The notes below the pieces were generated by a model. That model was not told where the DNA came from. It saw nothing but the letters and a program-made list of their open reading frames with translations, and ran no database searches. This document shows, piece after piece, positions 51,624-61,233 of a stretch of DNA of 64,000 bases; within the stretch, counting starts at the first letter, position 1, and each line of letters starts with the position of its first letter. The position numbers and the translations under genes are program-made. The stretch lies in contig JBBQUM010000009.1 in assembly GCA_038212445.1 (NCBI GenBank), positions 62,001 through 126,000 on the forward strand, in the 5' to 3' direction. The stretch comes from TMP-7 sp038212445. GTDB lineage: Bacteria > Acidobacteriota > Terriglobia > Bryobacterales > Bryobacteraceae.

Positions 51624-53483
51624 ATGAAAGAGGATCTCCCCGTTGACCCTTGGGCCGAGGCCCTGCCGGCGGGAAGCGCCATACCTTCCGAGTCAGTGTT
51701 GCACGCGCTCGAGCGGGCGCTGAGTAGCGTTGCGTTTTCCCGCTCGCCTCGACTGGCGCGCTTTCTCCGCTACCTGGTGGAACGGTCGCTCGAAGGCGCC
51801 TCTGAAGGCCTCAAGGAATACGTGATTGGCATCGACGTATTCGACCGCCAGGCCAATTACGACCAGCGGCTCGATCCGATTGTGCGCGTGGAAGCCCGCC
51901 GACTGCGCGGGAAACTTCAGCAGTATTATGCGCAGGAAGGGCATACGGATCCTATCCGCATCGAGATCCCCGCGCGCGGCTATCACCCAGTCTTCCGTAC
52001 AACGGATTGCGTGCTGTCTGAACCCCAAAACGCGACTGCTTCCGGACCCGGCACGACACTCGTAGTGCTGCCAATGGTGCCGCTGGGTACCGATCTCTCC
52101 GATACCCTCTTCGCCGACGGGCTCACGGACGAAATCTCCGACCTCATCAGCGGGCTCGACCATGTTCAGGTGATGAGCCGCAGTTCCGCCTTCCAATACA
52201 AGGGTAGAACCCTCGATGTCCGCGCCATCGGCGCCGAGCTGGAAGTGGACTACGTGCTCGAGGGGACCGTCCGGCGCGAAGGCTCGACGGTCCGTATCTC
52301 CGCGCACCTGGTGAACACTGCGTATGGATTTCGCGTCTGGTCGGGAGTCCGTGAGCAGCGCCTCGCGGGTGTTCTGGCCACGCAGAAAGCCGTGGCGCAG
52401 GCGCTGGTTGCGGAACTGTCCGTGCGGCTGACGCCCGGCCTCGCTACCGCCAGTCCCAGCCGGCCTTCGAGTCAATACTCGCCCTACAGCATGTATCTCC
52501 GCGGCCGCTTCCAGATGGGGAACCGGACTGACGACGGCATCCGCAAGAGCATCAGCAGTTTCCGCCAAGTGATCGACGCCGACCCCGAGTACGCGCTCGC
52601 CTATGCCGGACTCGCCGACGCCTACAGCCTCGGCGCCCGCTATGATGTGTTCCCCTCGCAGGACTCGTGGGGTCGCGCCCGTGCCGCCGCGCTCACTGCT
52701 CTGCGAATCGACGATACGCTCCCTGAAGCTCACACCGCACTCGCCTTTGTCGACCTCCACCAATGGAACTGGCCGGCCGCCGAGCGCGAGTTCAGCGCCG
52801 CTATCTTCCTCAACCCTGACTACGCGCCCGCCCGTCAGTGGTATGCGTGGTATCTCATCCTGACCGGCCAATTTGACTCGGCGATTAGTAACTTAAAGAG
52901 GGCGCTGGATCTTGATCCGCTCTCCGCCAATGTAAGTGCCGACCTGGCCCTGGCTCACTATTTCTCGCGCCACTACGACGACGTCGTAACTCAATGTGAA
53001 CGGACACTCGACCTCGCACCCGGTTTCTATCGCCCACACCACTTACTCGGACTTGCGTTTCTCCAACAGCACCGTCCCGCGGAGGCGATTGAGCAGTTCC
53101 GTACCGCCGCTGTACTGTCGCGCGGCAATCCCAAGATGCTGGTTCTGCTGGCCCATTCGTATGCCGCCCTGGGAAAGCCGGAAGACGCCATGCGCATCGC
53201 CTACGAGCTGAATCACGTGCGCAAGGCCTATTTACCCCCCACCGACGCTGCTCTTCTTCACTCCGCCACGGGCGATGCCGACCGCGCTTTTGCCTCACTC
53301 GAAACCGCTTTCCAGGAGCATGACAGCGAACTCGTCTGGCTGTCGGTGGATCCTATTCACGACCGCATTCGCGAAGATCCGCGATTCCCCGTCTTTCTCG
53401 AGAGGGTTACCACGCGAAAGATCACCGCGGCCCCTTCCGATACACCGGATTCGCGTGTCATCGAGAGCGCAGTGACACTGTAA
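51624..53483 (+). CDS. TPR-repeat regulator with N-terminal DNA-binding-like domain and FlgO/TolB-like middle
   Basis: The 619-residue protein starts at MKEDLPVDPW (an upstream in-frame start is open from 51543). Residues about 20-125 form a conserved N-terminal module (LERALSSVAFSRSPRLARFLRYLVERSLEG...VRVEARRLRGKLQQYYAQ). A FlgO-like domain follows at about 145-255 (VVLPMVPLGTDLSDTLFADGLTDEISDLI...DYVLEGTVRREGSTVRISAHLV). At least six TPR helices follow at about 280-570. Acidobacteria use this architecture for cytoplasmic regulators of adjacent transport loci. A DNA-binding role is inferred, since the N-terminal fold is not verified. The second direct repeat overlaps its stop codon. Confidence 0.65.
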   Translation: MKEDLPVDPWAEALPAGSAIPSESVLHALERALSSVAFSRSPRLARFLRYLVERSLEGASEGLKEYVIGIDVFDRQANYDQRLDPIVRVEARRLRGKLQQYYAQEGHTDPIRIEIPARGYHPVFRTTDCVLSEPQNATASGPGTTLVVLPMVPLGTDLSDTLFADGLTDEISDLISGLDHVQVMSRSSAFQYKGRTLDVRAIGAELEVDYVLEGTVRREGSTVRISAHLVNTAYGFRVWSGVREQRLAGVLATQKAVAQALVAELSVRLTPGLATASPSRPSSQYSPYSMYLRGRFQMGNRTDDGIRKSISSFRQVIDADPEYALAYAGLADAYSLGARYDVFPSQDSWGRARAAALTALRIDDTLPEAHTALAFVDLHQWNWPAAEREFSAAIFLNPDYAPARQWYAWYLILTGQFDSAISNLKRALDLDPLSANVSADLALAHYFSRHYDDVVTQCERTLDLAPGFYRPHHLLGLAFLQQHRPAEAIEQFRTAAVLSRGNPKMLVLLAHSYAALGKPEDAMRIAYELNHVRKAYLPPTDAALLHSATGDADRAFASLETAFQEHDSELVWLSVDPIHDRIREDPRFPVFLERVTTRKITAAPSDTPDSRVIESAVTL

Positions 53484-53529
53484 CACCCCGCCATGTTACT
53501 TCCTGCCTGATTTCCACTTCGGCTATTCT
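53479..53529 (+). promoter_or_regulatory. promoter with TGTAAC/TGTTAC direct repeat upstream of the TonB-dependent transporter
   Basis: TGTAAC (53479-53484) and TGTTAC (53494-53499) are separated by 9 bp. The -10-like TATTCT (53524-53529) begins 24 bp after the repeat, exactly as in the promoter of TIM-barrel paralog 1. The left half-site overlaps the regulator's stop codon. A 57-nt leader separates the -10 from the GTG start. Confidence 0.6.
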
Positions 53530-53585
53530 TGCTGCAAACGTACTGTCCGCCATGACGCGCGGACGGCCAGAAACAGGGTGGAAAC

Positions 53586-56500
53586 GTGCGCAACAGAATG
53601 CGATTAACGATCCTAGTCATACTGATCACAGCGGCCAGCTATGTAGCGCTGGCACAAACAACAACTGCTACTCTTTCGGGGGTTGTCCGCGACGCTCAGG
53701 GCGCGGTAATTCCAAATGCGACGGTAACTGCGATTCATGCGGCCACCGGACAGTCCCGTCAAACTACAAGTGGACCGTCCGGCATTTACACTCTTTCTAA
53801 CTTAGCCATTGGCGACTACAAGATCTCCATCACCTCCGAAGGCTTTAAGGTCACGACCATCCCATCCCTCACACTCCAGGTCAATCAGGTAGCGCAGGTT
53901 GACGTGACCATGCAGATTGGCGCGGTGACCGACGAAGTCAGCGTGAACGCATCGGCACCTCTGCTTGCCACCGAAACGTCCTCGGTTGGCCAGGTGGTCG
54001 AGAATCGATCCATTGCCAGCCTTGCCCTGAATGGCCGCCAGTTCTGGCAGCTGGTGGCACTCGTTCCCGGCGCCAGCTACACTCCCGGCGGCGACCGTAC
54101 GCGTACCGGCGGCGGCTCCATCCGGTCGTCCGCTGTGAACGTCCAGATCAATGGCACCGGCTTCATTTACAACGGCTGGCTGCTCGACGGCGTGGACATC
54201 ACCGAGTACGAGCAGGGCGGGACCAACATTCAACCAAACGTCGACGCGCTTGAGGAGTTCAAGGTGGAATCGGCAAATATGCCGGCCGAATACGGTCACA
54301 CACCCAACGTAGTCAGCGCGACGATGAAGAGCGGGACTAATGCCATCCACGGCACCGCCTTCGAGTTTATTCGCAACGATGCCGCCGACGCGCGGAACTT
54401 CTTCGCCGTCACCAAGAACGCCCTCAAGCGGAATCAATTTGGCGGCACCATCGGCGGCCCGATCAAGCATGACAAGGTATTCTTCTTCTCCGACATCGAA
54501 AGCACACGCCAGCGTCAGGAGCAGGTATTTGCCAACACGCTTCCCACCGACGCGATGCGCACCGGAGACTTCACGGGACGCAAAGCCATCACGGATCCTC
54601 TGAGCGGCGCTCCCTTCGCCGGGAATATCATCCCGTCGAGCCGCATCTCTCAACAGTCTCGCTATTTCCTTCCTTACATGCCCACCCAGAGGCAGGGGCA
54701 GTTTAACGCGCCGCAGTCACTCGACATCTACAAGGGCGACATCAAAGTGGACGCGCAGGTGACTCAGCGGGACCATCTGATGGGCCGTTACTCGGTTGGC
54801 GACGATCTTGAGTCTGATCCGAACCAGTACCCCTCACTCGGTATCCAAGGCCTTCACAGCCGCGCTCAGAACGTCGTACTCAACCTTACCCACATCTTCA
54901 ATTCGCAATGGCTGAGTGAATTCCGCGCCGGCTACTATCGCGATTACTTCTTATTCGACGCCGTGCTCCCTGGGACTAACTTTCTTGCCGCCGCCGGCAT
55001 CACCGGCTTCGAAAAGACTCAGCTCGACCCGAGCTTTCCTCTGATCTCCATCTCCGGCTATACCGGTTTCAACGGATCGGGCAGCAATAGCCTGCCCAAG
55101 GCCAACCGCATCCGTACCTGGCAGTTCAATGAAGCGATGAGTTACAGCACCGGCAAACACAATATGAAGTTTGGCGGACAGCTTTATCACCAGACGCACG
55201 GCTTCTTCAACGGGCAGTCGCAGGAAGGCCAGTTTTCCTTCAGCACCAACTATACGGGCGACGCGTTCAGCGACTACCTCCTCGGGTATCCCACCAGTGT
55301 CTTCCGCGCATACCCGCTCTCGCTGTACGGCAACTACACCAGCCAGTGGGCGTCATTTGTGCAGGACACGTGGCGCGTCTCCAACCGCCTCACGCTGAAC
55401 CTTGGACTCCGCTGGTCATACAATCCCTTCTTCAACGGCATCGGCGGCCAGACCTCGGCCATCGACTATGCCACCGGCAAGATCATCGTTCCCATGCGCG
55501 ATGGCAAGTTGATCAATGGCACCGCCCAGCCGGAAATTCCGCTGCTCCTGCCGCTGTTCAGTGACCGCCTGATCTCCAACGAGTCGCTCGGCCTGCCGGA
55601 ATCTATCCGCAGGACCGGTAATGGACAGTGGACTCCGCGCTTCGGGTTCGCCTGGCGTCCCAACGACCGCATCGTGGTCCGCGGCGCGTACGGCATCTTT
55701 GATGTCTACCTCGATACGAACCTCACCCTGCAATGGGCCAAGGTGCCGCCTTTCGAGATTACCCAGACCGTCAATAACAGTCTCAACGCCACCACCCATA
55801 CGATGGGCTTCAACTGGGCCGACCCCTTCCTCGGTCAGCCTCTCGCCTCTGCCAATCCCAACCCCGGCAAGCCCTGCGCGACCAGCAATATGGTTCTGAA
55901 CTCCTGCATCGCGCCGAACGTGTTCTCGGCGACGGCCGATCTCAAGCAGACCTACATGCAGCAATGGAATTTCGCCGTGCAGACTCAGCTATTGAAGAAT
56001 ATGTCGCTTGAAGTCGCCTACGTCGGCAACAAGACCACTCACGCTCAACTGATCAGCGTTCCCGACAACGTGCCGGAACCCGGCGCTGGCGCGATTCAGG
56101 CACGCCGACCCTATCCGCAGTGGGGCCAGTTCTCAGTCGGCCTTACCAGCGGCATCGGCAGCTACAACGCATTGCAGGCCAAACTCGAGAAGCGCTTCTC
56201 GAACGGCTTCCAGATGCTCGCGTCCTACACCTACAGCCGCTGCATGGACATTGGCTCGAATCAGGGCGCTCCCCAGACCTACGCCCGGATGTTCGCCAAT
56301 CACGCGGTTTGTGACTACGACCTTCCGCAGAATCTCACCACCAGTTCGGTTTACGAACTACCCTTCGGCAAAGGACGCAAATATCTCACCTCGGCGAACA
56401 CGTTCGTCGACGGCGCATTGGGCGGTTGGGAAGTCGCCGGGATCTTCATGGCGCGTGCCGGCCTCCCCTTCACGCCGACTATCTCCGGCGACCGCGCGAA

Positions 56501-56858
56501 CACCGGTATCGGCGGCCAGCGCCCCAACCGCCTCGCCAATGGCGCCATCGACAACAAGACGCCAGCGAAATGGTTCGACATCACGGCCTTCGCCATCCCA
56601 GACCAGTTCACCTACGGCAACTCCGGTCGCAATATCCTTCGCGGCGACGGCATAGTCCAGTTCGACATGACATTGAAGAAGATGTTCAGCCTCCGCGAGC
56701 GCGTCAAACTCGAAGTCCGCGCCGAAGCGTTCAACCTTTTCAATCACCCGACGTTCTCCAATCCGAATTCAACCATCGGCACCGCGGCCGCCGGCACCAT
56801 CACGAGCACCTTAAACGCCAACCGGGTCATGCAGGGAGCTCTTAAGTTTTACTTCTAA
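53586..56858 (+). CDS. TonB-dependent transporter with carboxypeptidase-regulatory domain (Oar-like)
   Basis: The 1090-residue outer-membrane protein starts at a GTG at 53586 or an ATG at 53598. A signal peptide (about 1-24) is followed by a carboxypeptidase-regulatory-like domain (about 28-110, SGVVRDAQGAVIPNATV). A plug-like domain at about 115-240 has LALNGRQFWQLVALVPGA and NGWLLDGVDITEYEQGG, and a large barrel ends in LKFYF. The plug has no recognisable TonB box in the usual place. Such receptors import oligosaccharides or other large molecules. It begins 102 bp after the regulator and is followed 12 bp later by TIM-barrel paralog 2. Confidence 0.9.
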   Translation: MRNRMRLTILVILITAASYVALAQTTTATLSGVVRDAQGAVIPNATVTAIHAATGQSRQTTSGPSGIYTLSNLAIGDYKISITSEGFKVTTIPSLTLQVNQVAQVDVTMQIGAVTDEVSVNASAPLLATETSSVGQVVENRSIASLALNGRQFWQLVALVPGASYTPGGDRTRTGGGSIRSSAVNVQINGTGFIYNGWLLDGVDITEYEQGGTNIQPNVDALEEFKVESANMPAEYGHTPNVVSATMKSGTNAIHGTAFEFIRNDAADARNFFAVTKNALKRNQFGGTIGGPIKHDKVFFFSDIESTRQRQEQVFANTLPTDAMRTGDFTGRKAITDPLSGAPFAGNIIPSSRISQQSRYFLPYMPTQRQGQFNAPQSLDIYKGDIKVDAQVTQRDHLMGRYSVGDDLESDPNQYPSLGIQGLHSRAQNVVLNLTHIFNSQWLSEFRAGYYRDYFLFDAVLPGTNFLAAAGITGFEKTQLDPSFPLISISGYTGFNGSGSNSLPKANRIRTWQFNEAMSYSTGKHNMKFGGQLYHQTHGFFNGQSQEGQFSFSTNYTGDAFSDYLLGYPTSVFRAYPLSLYGNYTSQWASFVQDTWRVSNRLTLNLGLRWSYNPFFNGIGGQTSAIDYATGKIIVPMRDGKLINGTAQPEIPLLLPLFSDRLISNESLGLPESIRRTGNGQWTPRFGFAWRPNDRIVVRGAYGIFDVYLDTNLTLQWAKVPPFEITQTVNNSLNATTHTMGFNWADPFLGQPLASANPNPGKPCATSNMVLNSCIAPNVFSATADLKQTYMQQWNFAVQTQLLKNMSLEVAYVGNKTTHAQLISVPDNVPEPGAGAIQARRPYPQWGQFSVGLTSGIGSYNALQAKLEKRFSNGFQMLASYTYSRCMDIGSNQGAPQTYARMFANHAVCDYDLPQNLTTSSVYELPFGKGRKYLTSANTFVDGALGGWEVAGIFMARAGLPFTPTISGDRANTGIGGQRPNRLANGAIDNKTPAKWFDITAFAIPDQFTYGNSGRNILRGDGIVQFDMTLKKMFSLRERVKLEVRAEAFNLFNHPTFSNPNSTIGTAAAGTITSTLNANRVMQGALKFYF

Positions 56859-56870
56859 GCAACCGACCCA

Positions 56871-58379
56871 ATGAACAATGCATCTGAACCTATCGAGTCC
56901 ACTCAGACGGCGGCGGGAGATAGTGCCGCCGCCGTCCACGAGGGCGCTGTACCGGATGGCGGAGACCCTAAACAGACCATCGGTATTCAAATCGGAGCCG
57001 TGTCATTCCTGGATGAAGGCACGGAGAAAGTCCTGGACATTCTCGAAGAACGCGCGTGCGTCAACACGCTGTTCATCGCCGCTTTTACTTATGGACGCGG
57101 AATCGCCGGGCGCCAGATTCCCGGCTTTGCGCTTCCCGATCACGGACGCCAGGAGTATGATGAGCCCTTTCACGGCGGGAACTACGCGACTCCACATGCG
57201 GAGTTTTACAAGAACACCGTCCTCAAGGACACCAAGGCTCCCGACCACGGCAATTACGATGTTCTCGAAGCCGTCATTCCGGTAGCCAAGAAGCGCGGCA
57301 TCAAGACTTACTGCTGGGCCGAGGACGTCTGGCGCACTGACATTCCGAATATTGAAAAGGCCCAGGAAGTGGACCTCCACGGACGCAAAGCGCCCACGCT
57401 CTGCTTTAACAATCCGGAATATCACAACTTCCTGCTCGGCCTGATGGAAGACCTGACACGGTCCTACGACGTCGATGGCATCATGTGGGGATCGGAACGC
57501 TGCGGCGCTTTCTGTAACGCCATCGAGTCGATTCACTTCCCCAAGGGAAAAGACCCCGGTCGCGTTACCTGCTTCTGCCAGTTCTGCCAGGACAAGGCGC
57601 GCCGCCGCGGCATCAACGTCGAACGTGCCCGCGAGGGCTTCCTCGCACTCGAAGACTGGGTCCGCGCCACCCGGCAGGGACATCGCCCGCCCGACGGCTA
57701 CTGGGTTACCTTCTGGCGCATGCTGTTCAAGTATCCGGAATTGATTGCCTGGGAAGCCATGTGGAACGAAGGCGTACACGACGCTTACCGCGATATCTAC
57801 AACCTGGTGAAATCCGTACGCTCCAACATCCAAGTGGGGTGGCACGTGTGGCACGCTCACAGCTTCAGCCCGTTCTTCCGCGCCCAAACGGATCTGCGCG
57901 AAATCGCAAAGTACTCGGACTATCTGAAGATGACGGTCTATCACGATGCCATCGGCGGACCACGTCTGGGCATCTACATGGACTCCGTAGCCTCCACGCT
58001 CTTTCGCGACATGCCGAAAGACGAAGCGCTGAGATTCGAGTACCGCGTGATGGACTATTCGGAAACCGAAACGGTGGACGGCTTGTACCGGTCGTCGTTC
58101 TCTCCCGATTACGTCTTCCGCGAGACGCGCCGCTCAGTAAATGGCGTGGCCGGCACCAAGGCCAAAATCCTGCCGGGCATCGACGTCGACATTCCGAGTC
58201 ACGACATTCCGCCAGAGGCGCACTACACGCGCTGTACGCCGGAAAGCACTCGCGAAGTCGTCAAAGCGGCGTATCGCGGCGGCGGCGAGGGACTCGTGAT
58301 CTCGCGGAAGTATTCAGAAATGCGTCTCGCGAATCTGGCCGCGGTCGGTGATACGCTTCGAGAGCTAAGGCTCGTCTAA
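56871..58379 (+). CDS. putative TIM-barrel (GH-like) protein, paralog 2, no export signal
   Basis: The 502-residue homologue of paralog 1 carries all the shared motifs: DDG-type VDGIMWGSERCGAF, CFCQFCQDKARRRGIN, GWHVWHAHSFSPFFRAQTDL, PGIDVDI and ISRKYSEMRLANL. Its first ~37 residues are hydrophilic (MNNASEPIESTQTAAGDSAA...), with no twin-arginine or Sec signal, so it is predicted to act in the cytoplasm. Among the three paralogs, only this one lacks the export signal. It lies 12 bp after the TonB-dependent transporter, and its stop directly precedes the GTG of the MFS gene, so it is in the same operon. Confidence 0.7.
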   Translation: MNNASEPIESTQTAAGDSAAAVHEGAVPDGGDPKQTIGIQIGAVSFLDEGTEKVLDILEERACVNTLFIAAFTYGRGIAGRQIPGFALPDHGRQEYDEPFHGGNYATPHAEFYKNTVLKDTKAPDHGNYDVLEAVIPVAKKRGIKTYCWAEDVWRTDIPNIEKAQEVDLHGRKAPTLCFNNPEYHNFLLGLMEDLTRSYDVDGIMWGSERCGAFCNAIESIHFPKGKDPGRVTCFCQFCQDKARRRGINVERAREGFLALEDWVRATRQGHRPPDGYWVTFWRMLFKYPELIAWEAMWNEGVHDAYRDIYNLVKSVRSNIQVGWHVWHAHSFSPFFRAQTDLREIAKYSDYLKMTVYHDAIGGPRLGIYMDSVASTLFRDMPKDEALRFEYRVMDYSETETVDGLYRSSFSPDYVFRETRRSVNGVAGTKAKILPGIDVDIPSHDIPPEAHYTRCTPESTREVVKAAYRGGGEGLVISRKYSEMRLANLAAVGDTLRELRLV

Positions 58380-59705
58380 GTGGCGGCGGCAGTGGCCCCT
58401 ATCATCGACTTCGAGGCACAAGCCTACAAAACCGTAACGCTGCGGCTGATGCCGCTGTTGTTCACCTGCTACATCCTCGCTTACATCGACCGCATCAACG
58501 TCGGCTTTGCCAAGCTTCAGATGCAGCAGGACCTCGGCATGAGCGATTCGGTGTACGGAATCGGAGCCGGCATCTTCTTCATCGGCTACTTCTTCTTCGA
58601 GGTTCCGGCGAACATCCTGCTTCAAAAGCTGGGTGCGAAGTACTGGCTTGGCTCCATCATGATCGTCTGGGGAATTACCAGCGCTTGCACAATGTTTGTC
58701 CAGACATCCGGGCTCTTCTACGTTCTCCGATTTCTCCTCGGTGTGGTGGAGTCCGGTTTCTTTCCCGGCGTCATTCTGTACCTGACATTCTGGTACCCCT
58801 CAAAACATCGCGCCCGCATGACCGCTCTGTTCATGACCGCGATTCCCCTCTCCGGCCTGGTTGGCGGCGCCATCTCCGGCTGGATTCTAGAACACATGTC
58901 CACGGCCGGCGGTCTGCGCGGCTGGCAGTGGCTTTACCTGATTGAAGGCCTGCCTTCGGTAGCGGCCGGCATTGCGGCGATCACGCTTCTTGAGAACGGA
59001 CCTTCGGAGGCGAAGTGGCTGGCGCCGGATCAGAAGGCGCTGCTGCTTCAGCGGCTACGTGACGACGAGCATCGGAAGGGCGCCGGACGCGGCATCATCG
59101 GCGCGTTCCTCGATGTGCGTGTGTGGCTACTGTCCGCCGTCTACTTCGGCTTCGTCATGGCCAGTTACGGAGTCGGCTTCTGGCTCCCTCAGATCATCTC
59201 CGAGACCCTGACTCATGACCCGCTCGAGATCGGTTTGCTCTCGATGATTCCCTGGGGGATCGGCGCGGTTACGATGGTGCTCGTCGGACGCCACTCCGAC
59301 CGTACCGGTGAGCGGCGCTGGCATGTCGCCATCTCTGGCCTGACGGGCGCCGTAGCCTTCGCCGTCTCGGCGATTCCCGGCATCTCCGGAGTGGCTGGAC
59401 TCGCGGCCCTAACCGTCGCCACTGCGGGCGTCATGGGTTGCATCGCCACTTTCTGGTCGTTACCCACTGGCTTCCTGCCGGCCGCGGCCGCCGCTGCGGG
59501 CATCGCCTGGATCAACTCTGTCGGCAACCTCGCCGGCTATGTCAGCCCATTCATGGTGGGCCGCTTGCGTGATGCGACGCACAGCATGCTCTACCCGCTC
59601 TTGCTACTCTCCGCTTCCTGTCTGGCGGCCGCACTGTTGGTGCCGCTCATACGCACAGGCAGCGATTCGACAGCGACACATAGATCTCTCAAGGAGCATT
59701 CATAA
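58380..59705 (+). CDS. MFS transporter, anion:cation symporter (ACS) family
   Basis: The 441-residue inner-membrane protein has about 12 helices with the ACS-family opening: LLFTCYILAYIDRINVGFAKLQMQQDLGMSDSVYGIGAGIFFIGYFFFEVPANILLQKLGAKYWL. FLLGVVESGFFPGVILYLTFWYPSKHRARMTALFMTAIPL, the helix 4-5 signature, follows. ACS members carry organic anions such as hexuronates, glucarate, tartrate or phthalate. A sugar-acid substrate is therefore suggested for this locus but not proved. The GTG start immediately follows the stop of paralog 2 and no gap intervenes. Confidence 0.9.
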   Translation: MAAAVAPIIDFEAQAYKTVTLRLMPLLFTCYILAYIDRINVGFAKLQMQQDLGMSDSVYGIGAGIFFIGYFFFEVPANILLQKLGAKYWLGSIMIVWGITSACTMFVQTSGLFYVLRFLLGVVESGFFPGVILYLTFWYPSKHRARMTALFMTAIPLSGLVGGAISGWILEHMSTAGGLRGWQWLYLIEGLPSVAAGIAAITLLENGPSEAKWLAPDQKALLLQRLRDDEHRKGAGRGIIGAFLDVRVWLLSAVYFGFVMASYGVGFWLPQIISETLTHDPLEIGLLSMIPWGIGAVTMVLVGRHSDRTGERRWHVAISGLTGAVAFAVSAIPGISGVAGLAALTVATAGVMGCIATFWSLPTGFLPAAAAAAGIAWINSVGNLAGYVSPFMVGRLRDATHSMLYPLLLLSASCLAAALLVPLIRTGSDSTATHRSLKEHS

Positions 59706-59706
59706 A

Positions 59707-61176
59707 ATGAACGAACTGGACCGTCGGACTTTCCTCAAGTCGGCCGCACTCGGCGCGCCGGCGATGATGCAGGCCGCCACCCCGGCCAAGAAGATGATCG
59801 GAATGCAAATTGGCGCCGTATCCTTTTTGGACGAAGGAACGGAGACCGTGCTCGACAATCTTCAGCAGCGCGGTGCCGTCAATACGCTGTTTGTGGCTGT
59901 CTTCACCTACGGGCGCGGCATCGCCGGTCGCCAGATCCCCGGTCAGCCGCTGCCCGATCACGGCAAACAGGAATACGACCTCAGCTTTCACGGCGGCAAC
60001 TACGCCACGCCGCATCCGGAGTTCTACAAAAACACCGTCCTCAAGGACACCAAGGCTCCCGACCACGGGAAGTACGATTTTCTTGAAGCCGTTCTGCCGC
60101 CGGCCAAAAAGCGCGGTCTGAAAACAATTTGCTGGCTGGAAGACGTCTACCGCCCCGACGTGCCGAACATCGACAAGCTACAGGAGAAGGATCTTCACGG
60201 CCGCAGCACCAACACCCTCTGTTTCAACAATCCGAACTATCGCGGCTTCCTGACAGGCCTCGTTGAGGACTACTCCCGCTCTTACCCAATCGACGGTCTC
60301 ATGTGGGGCTCAGAGCGTCAGGGCGCGCTCAGCAATGCTCTCGGCGCCATGCACGGCGGCAAGCGTAGCGACCCCGGCAAGGTCACCTGCTTCTGCGAAT
60401 TCTGCCAGGCCAAGGCCCGCGCACGCGGCATCAATGTCGACCGCGCGCGCCAGGGATTCCTCGAACTCGAGAAGTTCGTCAACGCCGGACGCGCCGGCAA
60501 ACGTCCCGTCGACGGCTCCTACGTCACCTTCTGGCGCCTGATTCTCAACTACCCGGAACTGCTCGCCTGGGAAATGCTCTGGACCGACAGTCTCCGCGAC
60601 ACCTACCGCGCCATCTACCAAACGGTTAAATCCGCCAACAAATCCATCCCCGTCGGCTGGCACATCTGGCACAACAATTCCTTCAATCCCATTTACCGCG
60701 CCGAGCAGGATCTCCAGGTTCTCGCCGAATACTCCGACTACCTAAAGATGGTCATTTATCACAATTGCGGCGGCGAGCGTATGGCCGGCTACATTGACAG
60801 TGTGAGCGCCACGATCTACGGCGACACGCCTAAACAGCTGCTCACCGAGTTCGAGTACAGCGTGATGAACTACCGCGAGAGGCCGTACGATCAGATCGCG
60901 GCTGCAGGCCTCTCCGCGGATTACGTCTATCGCGAAACCAAGCGCGCCGTCGACGGCATCGCCGGCAAGTCCACTTTGATCTGGCCGGGCATCGACATCG
61001 ACATCCCCACCGGCGACACGCAAAGTAAGAGTACGCCTAAGGGAACCAAGGATGCTGTGCTACAGGCCTTCCGCGGCGGCGCCCAGGGAGTCATCCTGTC
61101 GCGCAAGTATTCCGAAATGAAGCTCGCAAATCTGAGCGGTGCCGGCGACGCCGTCCGCGAACTCGGGTTCGCCTAG
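59707..61176 (+). CDS. putative exported TIM-barrel (GH-like) protein, paralog 3
   Basis: The 489-residue protein starts at the ATG at 59707, with AAGGAG 9 nt upstream; the upstream extension reads into the MFS gene in another frame. The signal region has LDRRTFLKSAALGAPAMMQAA, a twin-arginine-like motif. It retains YPIDGLMWGSERQGAL, CFCEFCQAKARARGIN, GWHIWHNNSFNPIYRAEQDL, PGIDIDI and LSRKYSEMKLANL. It differs from paralogs 1 and 2 mainly around the WHNNSFNPIYRAEQ segment, where paralogs 1 and 2 have WHAHSF and RAQTDL. It is the last gene of the predicted uptake operon. Confidence 0.72.
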   Translation: MNELDRRTFLKSAALGAPAMMQAATPAKKMIGMQIGAVSFLDEGTETVLDNLQQRGAVNTLFVAVFTYGRGIAGRQIPGQPLPDHGKQEYDLSFHGGNYATPHPEFYKNTVLKDTKAPDHGKYDFLEAVLPPAKKRGLKTICWLEDVYRPDVPNIDKLQEKDLHGRSTNTLCFNNPNYRGFLTGLVEDYSRSYPIDGLMWGSERQGALSNALGAMHGGKRSDPGKVTCFCEFCQAKARARGINVDRARQGFLELEKFVNAGRAGKRPVDGSYVTFWRLILNYPELLAWEMLWTDSLRDTYRAIYQTVKSANKSIPVGWHIWHNNSFNPIYRAEQDLQVLAEYSDYLKMVIYHNCGGERMAGYIDSVSATIYGDTPKQLLTEFEYSVMNYRERPYDQIAAAGLSADYVYRETKRAVDGIAGKSTLIWPGIDIDIPTGDTQSKSTPKGTKDAVLQAFRGGAQGVILSRKYSEMKLANLSGAGDAVRELGFA

Positions 61177-61233
61177 CCGCTAGCTCTCAGCCTTTGCCCG
61201 GACAGCTTGACTCGTTTGGCCTATCGCCTTAAG

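Noticed and set aside
53802..54653. 283-residue minus-strand frame inside the TonB-dependent transporter
   Set aside because: It is a shadow of the transporter frame without domain support.
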